Assembly (NCBI GenBank): GCA_034336665.1
Contig: JAPFBE010000003.1
Location: 14,734,360 to 14,798,359, forward strand
DNA length: 64,000 nucleotides
Reading direction: 5' to 3'
Source of the DNA: Luscinia megarhynchos
Lineage: Eukaryota > Chordata > Aves > Passeriformes > Turdidae
The position numbers and the translations under genes are program-made. Below the pieces are notes generated by a model. It was not told where the DNA came from. It did no database searches and was given only the letters and a program-made list of their open reading frames with translations. Shown here in pieces: positions 23,601-35,200 of the stretch. Position 1 is the first letter of the stretch, and each line of letters begins with the position of its first letter.

Positions 23601-26600
23601 GGGACTGGAAAGTTTTAAGTCTTGGCAATTCAGTGGCAACCCCCTCTTGAAGGCTTGAACCTTGGAAGTGTCACTGTTCTTAGGCTGGCGGGCTATGGGA
23701 ACTGCATGGAGTCTGTCTATATAAAGCAGCACACATGGGCAGAGGATGCTAAGCACTGCTCCAAAATGTCTTTTTTGTTGTTGTTTGGGGCTGTTTGTTT
23801 CGTTTTTAGACGAGTACCTATTTAACTTTAAATGCCTCTTAATAGAAATAGCGATCCAAAGGAAAAAAAAGACTTGTTTATTGGGCGAGGAAAGAGGGGA
23901 CACTTCACAGGCTTTTAAAGTCTAGGTGGTTACTTCCCTGGCAGAGACATAAAACAACTGGAAGAAAATAGTCACCCTGGTAACAGCCAGAACAGCTTTG
24001 GTTCTCTTAAGTCCTCCAGAAAAACAGACAGCTCAGAAAGGCTGGATCTACATCAGCCAGCAGCTGTGTTTTGTTAATAGTTATATATAATAATATCATA
24101 CAGCTGTGTGCTATATGCCAGGTGGTTTCCACTTCTGTACACTATGCTTGGAAGACTGTTACAGGTTTGGGTATTTTTGCTGACAGAGGTCCATGGCTAC
24201 TCTGCCAAATAGCTGCCCACTTCAATGGTTACTCACTATTGCTAAGTGTATAAACCCTTTCTGTAGTCTACCAGGCACTGAGTGTTGCTTTATGCAGAGA
24301 ACTTCACTGTTTTCTCCCAGAGCTACTTTCTGCCCTTCAGATATTTTACTAGAAAAGAGAACATTTTTTAAAGGTATTCGTAGTGCACATATGTTTTTTA
24401 AAGAGAATATTCCCTCAGTGAACTTATATGTTTTATCTTCTTTTTAGTTGCTGTAGTAACTCACTACATAAGCTGAGTATATTCCTTTGCACTTTTAGTC
24501 CACAGTCAAATTCTCCAAGCAGTTAAATTTAACTTATTACTAGTAACTAAAAAGCAGCATTTTCAATGTCATAGGACTATAAATGACATAATATAGACAT
24601 TGATTTAATCTATATGATTATCATTTTGAAGTCCCACTTTGTGCAGAGTGTCTGCAGCACAACCTGCAGTCAGACAACTGGAGAGCCACTTGCCCTTCCT
24701 GTCTCGTTCCTGGCCCACATCCAAGGGTATGAGATTCACCATGGGGTTGAGAAGAGAGATATTGTGACTGACAAAGATGTTGCAGTGAATTTCTCCATTT
24801 CCTGCCACAATGTTGCATTTGATTAAAATTAATGAAAAAAACCCTACCTGAAAAATCATTAAATACCAAAACTAAACAAGATCAAAACCCAAAGGAAAAC
24901 AGTTTGCAGTGTGAAAACCCACCAAGAATTAAGATCAATATGTTATTATATAGTTTATAATATCTAGATGTGGAAGGATTTACCACATACTGAAATCTAT
25001 GATGAAAGGAATGTTCTGCTTTCCCTGTGTCCCCACCTACAGTGGTAGAAGAAATGAGAATTTTCTTTTAATCTAGAATTGTTCTAACCAAAGAAGGCTT
25101 GGGGAGTACATAACTTGTAATTTGCAGCTTTAAGCAAGTGATAATTTATACTATTAACCAAACTGTAATGATTATGGGAGAAAACACTTTAAAAAAAGGC
25201 CAGAGAATAGTGACTTTTCAGAGTCAGCAGTTATGAAATTAAAATAGGGTTGGTCTCACATTGCATAGTTCCATCATTAAAGGCAGCTGAAATGACAGTG
25301 CTGACAGCTTTGGTATGAAGGAGTTTCCTTTTAACACAGATTGAATGCTCTGACAAATGCACTGTGTCAGTGGGGTAAAAACCTCTGTTGAATACCAAAG
25401 TTATGCTTTGGGGTAGACCAGGGGTCTATAATTTCCTAGGCTTTGGTTGCTGATCTGTGTAGGACACGTCCAAGGGCTCCATAACTGTTGTAAATCCAGC
25501 TTTCCCTTTCATTGTGGGAGTGCACTGATTCAAAGCAGGAGCAGAAAATGGGGGTCATAACACTCATGGGGTGAAAAAGTCTTGCCTAAACAATTGACAA
25601 CCCTGGAAGTCCATCTCCTAGAGCAGACAAGATGAAGAATTCTACAGACTCGCTTTCCTGGTCTCCTCTCTGACTTTTGCAGATGTAAGATTTCATCTAT
25701 CCTCTGTCGCTTTGTTCAACACGCTTCATTTGATCCAGGAATGCTGTTAGGCAACTGTTGTTTAAGCTGGTAGAGAAATCCAGATAAAGTTCTGAAGGTC
25801 TGGACAGAAAACTTCAGGAAGCATTAGAACCATGCTGGATGCAGAGAAATTACCTTCTGTAGTCATGCTTTTGATGATTTCCTTGTTTTCAGCACTGTCA
25901 CAATAAAAACTTCTTAGCAAACTAATGTACCACATGGCTTAAACATTCTAAAAAAACCCAAGTCAGAAATGCAACTAGTAGAATTACTGTAGACATTACA
26001 TTTTTTCAAAACACTCCATATTTAAATATTTTAGAATTGCAATACTCATTGAAATTTATCATTTAGATATCCAAATTTACTTTATTATTTTTAGCCACAA
26101 AATTTGTTTCAACTCTTTCAGTGAAATTTTTCCATTAATGGCATAAATCAGGAAAAAAATTGTTTTGTCCAGGTTTATACAAACTCCTGTCAGTTATGAT
26201 GAATTCAGCAACAACAAATATTTTTCCCTTTAAAAAAAAAGCAAAGGTTTTAAGGGAAGTGGTTGCCAAAATACCTCAGATCTTTCCCCCATGAAACTTT
26301 AAAATACAGTTTCCCTCACTGAACTGCAGGACTGTCATGTATAGCCTCCACTGTGAAAATAAGAACAACTTGCCTGCACTTAATCATAAACTGTACCAAC
26401 CTCAAAAAGTGCGTGTACATGGGTCTGCTTCTTTCCATACCAGAAACTTTTATGTAGAAACACATTGTCTCCACCAAAACCGGAGAGAGGCTTTTCCCTT
26501 TGGAATTTGCAGCTTGGGTAAATGCAACCTTTTGAGCCAAGCTGTTCTGCATTTTTAAATTATTATTATTTGTGGTTCTTTAGAATAAACAAACAAACAA

Positions 26601-28489
26601 ACAAGGTGGAACACAGCAGCATGTCATCAGGATTAACAGAACCACCACGTCATTACTCTTTCTCCTCCCTTTCATGCTCTGCCCTCACCCATCCCCTCCA
26701 CACTCCCCAGCACTAACAGGTCTCCCCTCAGGCTTGCTGTCTTCTCAGGGACCCATGTGCAGCTGTCAGGATGTTCACTCTTTGTCAAACCTCTTCTAGG
26801 AAATAGAAACTTTCTTCTCCTCCTCTTCCTTCCTGCCTACCCATAAATCCTGACTTTGGCAATGGTCAGGCCGTGCTGTTAAGAACTGCAGCACATCCTG
26901 TACCTGTACCCATAGTCCTGCTCCTGCCATCCAAGACATGTCTCTGAGGAAGGTTGGAATTACTGTAGGAATTACCAAGAGTTTATGTGGGCAAGGGAGC
27001 AATGCATGTCAGTTCAGCTCAGCCTTGTTGCTAATTCCTATCTCATTAGCTGCCCATTAACTTTAACTTTTCTCCTTTGTCATTACTTCTGCAAAGCATG
27101 TCTCCCCTTGCCCTGACTGTCCTTGTTTGTGAATACATTTGCTCAGACATTAGCATTCCTATTGCAAAAACAAATTTCATTTTGTAACATTCTGGAAGAA
27201 CCATTTAATCTCTGATCTCACCATGTTTTGAGGCCATGGCAGTCCTCTGCAGCAGTGTTTGACTTACTACCTTCTGAGAATTTAATTACCACTCTTTTAC
27301 CACTACCCTTGCTTGAGATGACTGGAATAATCAAAACATGAATAACTTGAGCATTTTTGTTTACCTGTCTCCCTGCCCTCGGAGGATTTCATGGGGCCAT
27401 CCTGCACCTCCAGTAACTGCAGTTACACAACAGGGAATGACCTTGGTGGGGCTGGGGGGAAATGTCACAGGGATTGGAATTGAGAACCATCCACCTTCTT
27501 GCACTGGGGCTGCAAGACCTCTTTGGAGAAAGAAAAACTGGAAGAATTGTAAGGTAGCTTACTCATTTTCAGGTCAAGTTGTCTTTCTCCTCACCCACAT
27601 TATCTTTGCTCACATCGCTAAAGAATGTGAGTTCAATCCTGTGAAACACCTATCACACTTACCAATAAAACATCAGTAATATGACATGGGTAAGGGTTAT
27701 CTGGCCCTTGGGTAAATGTTCAACATAAATCATGGGAATGACATTTTATTTGCATTATTTGCAGGACAAGGCCTTGGTATTTTCTGTTTCTCTCATTCTC
27801 TGATGGACACTAATACCATTTACATAGCCTGTAATAGTCAATGCACCAGTGCTCAGAAAATAAAAGTTCACATTAGGGAGAAGTTTTGCAATAAAGCTAT
27901 TGAAAGAGCAATGTGTTTTTGTACTGAAACACAAAATAAAAAAGAGAAGAGCAGGGCTTCCAGGGCAAAAGCGAGATAGAGTGTTTATGACCTAGTTACT
28001 GCAAGATACCTTTCTCTTCTGCTAAGTGCATTGATTTCTTGGTCACACTCTTGTCCTGTAAATAGGGCAGCTGAAGATAGACTTTTCTCAGGTGCAAGCA
28101 GATTTTCACAAAATCAAGAAGAAAGAAAATGCAATTCACATCTAAGGCAGTCTATGAGCTTGCCTGTTTGTCTGGATTTTCCTGCTCTCCTTAAAAGAAG
28201 CTCTTGTATGCCTCTAAGTTTACTGGGATACGGGGACACAAAATTCAGGGCAGTAATTTCCATGGATTGCTGCTTTCTTTTATGCATTGATATCAGCTTT
28301 ATGAAAGCATATAACGTGGGAGCCTTAGTATTTCTTATGTCTGGAAGGCAAAAGATTCTTAGCTACTGTTGACACTTTCATAAACAGTGCAGCAACCTGG
28401 AGAAAGATGGCTCCTTTATGAAATTCAACTTTATCAGAGCAGACAGCTGTCAGCTTCTTACACAGCACACACGAGGAGCCATGACCCAG
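23601..28489. other. unique AT-rich sequence, no gene seen
   Basis: No exon or transposon was recognised. Small frames around 24605-24869 (both strands) and 27338-27679 plus have no domain. An (AAAC)4 run lies at 26587-26604, and a pyrimidine-rich stretch at 26640-26755. Confidence 0.45.
26587..26604 (+). repeat. (AAAC)4 microsatellite
   Basis: Four AAAC units plus AA. Too short to say more. Confidence 0.9.
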
Positions 28490-28960
28490 CCCCCTCACAC
28501 TGCACCAGGGATTATCCCAGTGCTGCTGGCTGCCCTTGATCCTTCTCTCCCATGAAGCAGAAACATGAGGGGCAGCTGGCAAAGACCCCTCTGCTGCTTC
28601 TTAGGGCACAGGCAGCCTTTCCAGGGTGGGGACTGCAAGCCATCCTTTGCCTTGTGGGTCCTCTTGGCAACCTTAGCCCCACTGCTCAGAGGCCCTTTGC
28701 ACCTCAGGATGGGGCTCAGCCTCCTGCCCACCCTGGGCATCACCACAGGCAAGAGCACATTCGTTGGAATTGGAACAATTCCACAATCGTTGGCAATCCA
28801 AAATTCGCCACACTCATTGTGGTTCTTTGGCTTCAGCTCAAGAGAGAAAGTGGCCAGGGCAGTGGTGACCATGCCAGCACCCCAGGAGGTGTTCTGGTCC
28901 CTGTCCTCCCAAAGCACAGTACAGATTCCTGGGCCCAAATAAGCCTGTGAGGGATCAAGG
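28490..28960. other. GC-richer block open in three overlapping frames; unclassified
   Basis: The block stands out by base composition. It stays open for 147 codons on the minus strand (28495-28938), and for 132 and 125 codons in two plus-strand frames. None of the three peptides contains a domain or motif that I recognise. Inside lies an inverted repeat, TGGAATT GGAAC AATTCCA (28765-28783), flanked by two TCGTTGG words (28761 and 28787). It could be an old processed pseudogene, an unrecognised repeat, or simply GC-rich unique DNA in which stop codons are rarer. No splice or promoter signals were confirmed. Confidence 0.35.
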
Positions 28961-29914
28961 ACTAGGCTGTCTCATGGAAAAGCAATGGCATCACGATGGT
29001 TCGTGGTAAAATAGATGGGCGTGGCAATGGCAAAGCATGAACCTCAGACTACATCCCCCTGAAATGGAAGTAAGGCAGGAAGTCATGGACATCACTTACC
29101 CCAAAAACCTTGTTTCTGTCCTGTCTGGACTAAAGAACCTGAGTTTTGGAACAGAAAAAAGCAAAAAGGGGAGAGTGTTGGTCTTTTTTTCTGAGTTGTT
29201 TGTTGGTTTTTTTTCCCACCTTTTTTCTATCCTTCCCTATCACTTAGTGATCCCACCACAGTGAGACTGAAATAAATAGCTTTCCAGAGTGTTGTCTGAA
29301 AGTAGCCACACTATTGACAAACCAGACTTCCCCTGGAACTGACTGGCACCCACTTGTCTTCCCCATGAGCACCAAGGATCAGCAGGCACAGTTCAAACAC
29401 CTCAACTGCAATGTGCCCTGGGCACTGGCGTGATAAAACAAGAGAGCCATGAGACAGCAGCTTCACTTCCCCTGTGCTTTGCTGCTCCTGCTCTTGATAT
29501 TTAAAGAGCATTATGGGATTCTGTGCACTTAATAACTGCTGCCTCAGAAGGATTTGGTTGCTGAATACAAATAAGAAGCTATGTGATTAGGTGTCATGCA
29601 TTCTGATACATTTTATTGCATTTTACTCTTATTTTTTTTAAGATAAAGGAGAATTCAAGCAGAGAAGAAATGCTTTCTCTGCAAACAGTCTTATTGCCAA
29701 GCTTGTATCTTACAAACTCCCACTATAATGCTTGTTCCTCACGATATGTGGCTGATTTTTAAATTGCAAAGAGTTATATTTCATAAGTGTAGTAATATTT
29801 GAGGAAGTCTGCCTTAACATATCTCAGATTGAAAAGACAGATGCTTAGGCAGATTCTGGCTATTCAGATGTTAGTAACATTTAATTTCTTTTTACAGCTG
29901 GGAGGAGAAAGCTG
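28961..29914. other. unique sequence, no gene seen
   Basis: T-runs lie at 29187-29215 and an AATAAA word at about 29271, without an associated gene. Nothing else was recognised. Confidence 0.5.
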
Positions 29915-30296
29915 TCACTCTTTACCTCCTTAGTCTGTTCCATTACCTGATAACCTCCCTCCACCCAAACTGTTTGCTCCCTCTGTTTCTCCTCTGCCCT
30001 AATCACGTTTCTTATCACATGCCACATTTTTCTAACACTTGCATGGAGGCTTTTCTTACCTTGCCCACATCATCTCCTTTCCATCCTGCTGAGTTCCCAC
30101 TCAACTCCATCTCATGTCCCACCTTTTTGACTTTCTCCATCTCTGCTCTGCACTCTCAGGACCCTCTACCACTCTCCCACCCTTGTTCACCATTCTGACT
30201 TACCCCTATCCTTATCTACATCATCCATCCTGCCCCAGCTGCCTCTCTGCTGCTACCCCCACTCTCTCATTGCCTCACTGCCTTCTCTTCTAGCTG
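29915..30296 (+). other. pyrimidine-rich tract ending in splice-acceptor-like site
   Basis: About 380 bases consist mostly of C and T (CTCC, CATC, CCTTT words) on the plus strand. The end, CTGCCTTCTCTTCTAG at about 30278-30293, resembles a strong 3' splice site, but no open frame of note follows. Composition resembles the decayed LINE at 43.7-44.2 kb, so an old LINE is possible; no motif was found to prove this. Confidence 0.4.
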
Positions 30297-31789
30297 ATGC
30301 ATGGTTTGGGGAAAATGTTATTACGGCTGTAATGGGTGAAAAAGCAAGTGTACGTTTCTGTGCAGAGGATCTGCCTGGGTAGCACACATAATGCATCTCA
30401 GGCGTGGGTGCCTCATATCCATCAGTACATCTGCAGTCTGAAATTAGAAATCTGAAATCTTAATTGTATACTCAGTAATGGGACCAAAATGTTGCCATGG
30501 TGAAATAACAGGAGGAAAGATCAATTATAAGACGTTGAAAAATGAGATTTTACCACAGCATAATGTCCCACCTGAAAAAAAGGTGTCTACCCCTGTACCA
30601 TAATATCTCTCATTTTGACCAGAATAAAGGAGATTTTGTTCCCATGTCATCAAATTTTTCCTCAGTTGTTGGGTCTGAGGTCATCCAGAGCAGGAGCTCA
30701 TGCAGTGTTTTTCACCAGTCTGCAGAGCTCTGTGCCCTGTGATGTGTTTTATCCCCACTCCATGGCCAGCACTCCTCCTGACAGTGTGCTGCTGAGAGGC
30801 ACAGTGCTGACAGCCACCCTAGGGGCTGGCAGCTTATCCAGCCCAAATTGCTCTTCTTGTCTGCTGGGACTGGGACTGAAAGTAGTGGGCTGAAAATTAC
30901 AGAAAGGAAAGGGGTTTTTGTTCCTCAAGAAAAACTCAACATTAAAGTTGGTGAGGCAGAGCAGTTGATTGCTGGCAGATCCCAAAGAGACCCCAGCATA
31001 GGAGGGTTTTGGGAGGAGGTCAGAATAGCATCTCTCAGAACAGGTTTTGATGGAGATCCTGCCCTGAGGCAGGGGATGCTCTGTGTGACCTACCAGGCCC
31101 TGACAGGACCATTTTCTGTGACTCTCTCCTTGAAGGTTTTCTTGTGGTCATTTTGGTGCTCCACAAAATGTCAAGGAGTTTCCTTCTACTTATCTTTACT
31201 TAACTCTTCATCCCCCTTTTAATGCTCATGAATTGCAATGTGACTGTGTATATTTTCAGAAGTGCTTAGTTTTAATGACAAAATATTTACTTATAAATCT
31301 TAAAGCTCACTTAGTTTAATGCCTGGATTCTTTCTATTTTACATCTAATCAAGAAGCTGGACATCTTCTGTTACTCCTTTCACAAAGCTGGATTTTGCAT
31401 GGAATCTCAGAAATGCATTAATTTCACTATAACTTCTTTAAATTTTTAATGCTCTTGTCAGCTTATCTGTCTGATAGCTTAATTATTCTTTCAATCTTCC
31501 CAACAGGCTGTAACAGAATACAGCTTCTGATTATTTCCTGACCTTTCCTTTTTTTTTTTTCCTAATTCATTCCAGTTAATTGGGAAGTTTGGAGTTTTTT
31601 CCTGAAACTTTGCTCCACATGCAAATGGACATTGCCAATGACTTTTTTCCTTGACCATCTTAGGCATTACTTTCATAAGTATATTTGAAATTGTGGTAAA
31701 GAAAATAGTGGTTTAAAATGGATGCAAAACTAATTGAAAAACCCTTCTGAAAGTGTGGATGTTTCACTGCCAATATGGGAGGGCATTTC
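30297..31789. other. unique sequence, no gene seen
   Basis: Overlapping frames at 30542-31222 have no recognised domain. The stretch 30640-31130 is somewhat GC-richer than its flanks. No repeats were recognised. Confidence 0.45.
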
Positions 31790-32207
31790 CAGTGGGGTCA
31801 GTCCTAAATATGAGTCTGTGAAATATTTTCAGTGATTATGTGGATGACAAAATACACTGTATGCTTATAGAAGCTGTGCATGCTACCAAGCTAGCAGGGG
31901 TTGTGGGCACCTCAAAGGACAGGATCAGAATTCAAAATGATCTTGATAAATTGAAGGACCTGGAATCAATAAGATGAAATTCAATAAAGACAAGTGCAAA
32001 GTGATACACTTAGCAAGGAGAAATCAAATGAACAAATATGAAATGAGGAATAACTGGTGAAGCAGCAACTCTGCCAGAAAATGTCCTGGGGGCTTTGTAT
32101 ATCATGAGCTGAATATAAATTAGCAGCATGATTCTGCCTTGAAAATGGCTAATGACATTCCCAGATGTATTAATATATAAATTATTACAGGAAGTAGTTG
32201 TTTTCAT
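31790..32207 (+). mobile_element. decayed CR1 LINE, RT end and post-RT part, plus strand
   Basis: The plus strand follows the CR1 consensus from the VPQGSVLGPVLF block through the active-site region and on. Landmarks are ACCAAGCTAGCAGGGG (family ACCAAGCTGGGAGGAG), then GATCTTGATAAATTGAAG, ATGAAATTCAATAAAGACAAGTGCAAAG (31974-32001) and TCCTGGGGGCTTTG. It fades out near GGAAGTAGTTGT at about 32200. The catalytic FADD is changed to a sequence reading close to AVHA, and there are many stops. The 3' tail is missing, so the copy was deleted or broken after insertion. Strong divergence suggests an old copy. Confidence 0.78.
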
Positions 32208-35200
32208 TTGCTTATTTACTTGATACTGATTAGGTCAGTAACGAACAACTGAGGTTCTGCTCTGAACAGCAAGTTTAGTAAAAGAACAAAATAGCAGATA
32301 AGAAAGAAACAGTAAAGACTAAAGAACTGCAGAATGTAACCTATAAAGCAAGACTGAAAAAACCTATTGTTTCTAGTGAAAACAAAGACCATTTTTAAAT
32401 ATATAAAAACGCTTTGCAGAAGCCACAATCAAATGAATTGTTTTGCCAATTGAAGGAGACAGGAAAAGTTGCTCCTGGCTTAATTTTGCAGAAACAGAGA
32501 ATCAAACTTGGTATTAATAGAAACAAAGGGACAATAGTTCAGCACTGTATTGTAAAATATCCTCATTTGGGTAAGTGGTATTGTTGGAAGCTTTTAAGAC
32601 TGATTGGAGGATTAACTTCTAGTGCTGGCCTAGGTGTACCTATCTTACTTCACAGTAGGAAAATTAATTGAATAACATATCTTTTGTTCTTTAACACAAT
32701 ATCAGGCAGCACTATAGAACTCCACTTTCAGTTCTTGCTTTAGTAGTTGTCTTGCTCAGCTATTAATTTCAACAAAAACCCGAAGATGGGGGATGGAGTG
32801 AAAGTGCCCTTTTTGGAATTGCATTGATAAGATGCTGACACAAGGGTCAATTACTTTCTGAGCACACATTGCAGTACCAGACAAACATGGGATAAAGCCC
32901 TGGTTCCTAACCTACTAGATCTACAATTTGAGAGACCAAATGAATGCTGGTCCATAGAGGTGCACAAGGACTTCAAGAGATAATACCAATCAGCATTGCA
33001 GTGGTACAAGCACAGGAGCAGTGTACTTGTACATTTTTGTATGTTTTGCAGCCAAGGAAGATGTTGAAGTAGGATCTGAAGGGAAATAACAACGTACTTC
33101 TGCAGGGTAGACTTTTCCAAGCACTGGAATAGGAAAAAAATTTGAAATAATGGTTTTATAAAATGTGAAATCTGGTGAGAAGTTGGCATTCAGGCCAAAG
33201 AAGAGTGTTTACTTGTATAGAAGATAAATGATAGATCACAGAAGGAGACCCTGAGAAGAAAGCAGATGTTGGTGCTCTGGAGGGTTAATGAGGATATACA
33301 AAGACAAGGCTGCTATTGTTGATGTGGCAGGTTGGGAAATTTGGATGCAAAAAACTATTCTGAAAGGATTAGATTAGGAAGGCTGCTTTAGCTTGAGGTG
33401 TGAAGTGACAACTTAGAACCTGGGTAAGAATTTCAGTTGCATGGATGGATGAGAAGGGCTGTATTTCTGACAAGCTGTGTGGAAGAGTCTTGCATGGTCT
33501 TGATGTGAGAACTGAGAGAGACTTCAGGTAACAGCCAAGTAACAATAATAATCAACAGGCAGGATAATGAAATTGTCAAAAGCAAGAGAGAGTGCAGGAG
33601 TGGAGAGGAGTTAGGAAGACAGATAAGAAATTTTCTCTCAAATCATATTGTGATTGGATTGGCAGTGGAAAATCCCAAACTGGATGCTAGGAAGACAGCT
33701 CAGATCTGGGACAGACAATCACACTTGTGGGTCATATGCCCTAACCTCTCTTTCTGTCCCATTCATACAACCAAGGCAATTCTTTATCTGCAGGAACATT
33801 TCTGCAGAGTATGATCAGACAGAAAGTGCAGAGGGATGCCCTACATGGGACCTGGAGGGAACACAGAATATTTCCCCAGAGAATAGAGATAAATTGTAGT
33901 ATATATGAGAGAGGACAGATTCAAAGGAGCCAGATGAAATCAAGCAGGATGACACAAGGTACATGACACATTAAGTTTGCTACAGCCTAGTACTCTGTTC
34001 TAGTAGGTACAAGTGGGTGACAGCCCTCTTCCCAGAAACTGAAGCTCTAACCTGCTGGGACCATGAATTTTTCGCCATCCAAACAGAGTAAGTGCATTTC
34101 AAGTTCTCTTCTTAAGGCTGGGGGAGGTTTTATAAATCTTTTAAGTGGCCATCTGTTACCAAATGCTATCGTTTTTGCATATCTTGCTCAGGTCTGTACA
34201 CAGCCTCTTTCATATTTAACTAGTGTATAAACCCTGTAATGCATTTCTGGTACTCCTCAACTCATGGCCAATGGTGTTTGCCTGGAGAAGTCAGCTCCTG
34301 CACTCTCCAGGGCCACTCCCTAGAGAAAGCCACTGCCCAGCACTGAGCCACTGCTCTGCTGCAGCTGCTGGGGGGCCCTGGGCAGGCAGAGCCCCTGGGC
34401 TGGAGTCTCAGCAGGACTTTCTGGTGCCACCTGGGCAATGCCCACGCTGCTCAGGGGCACCTTGGCTCTGCACAGGCTTGTGTCACCAGGGTGGGAATGG
34501 CAAGAAGACTCACCCAAAATCTCCTTATCTAAGCAGGAAAGGTGCTGATAAGGCAAAGAAGACTGGTTGTGACAAAACCTCCAGAGACAACAGGGTGAAG
34601 TTAAGCACAAGTTGCTTAGGTTATGTGACTTTCTTTTAACTGCCTATATTATTTTCAGAGTGTTACTTTTCCTGAGGAAAAGACTAATAATTATTGTCTG
34701 AATTGTTATGAAATTATCCTGATTTTATGGCTGGAGCAATAAAGATATACAGTGGGTAACATTTACTGTCTCTGAGAGATCTGGAGTTCTCTAAAATAAT
34801 AATTTTCTTTCTACATTATTAATAGACTGCTGCTACTCCTAATATTTTTTTTGAGTTTATATGGTTTTTTAATTTGAAAATCTCCTTTTTTAAATTTCTC
34901 TTGGCAATCTCAGATGTCTCTTGTCATGAGTAATGAAAAATTAAACAATGTGACTGTAGCAAGAGGACATTTAGAGCAGGAAGATGAGCTGAGTCATGGG
35001 GAGTGCGTGGCCTTTCCCTCTGTCATGCTTTCCTCAAGGCCTCCCAGCATCACCAGCCCTGGCTCCACTCCATGCAGGAGAACTCAGCATAGAGACAGCT
35101 ACATGCAGATAGAATCTCACAAGGTCTCTCCTTTTTTATGATGTGAAAGTTCTTCTACTTATGCAGTTTCCTACATGCTTTAATTTTTTTAAAATGATCT

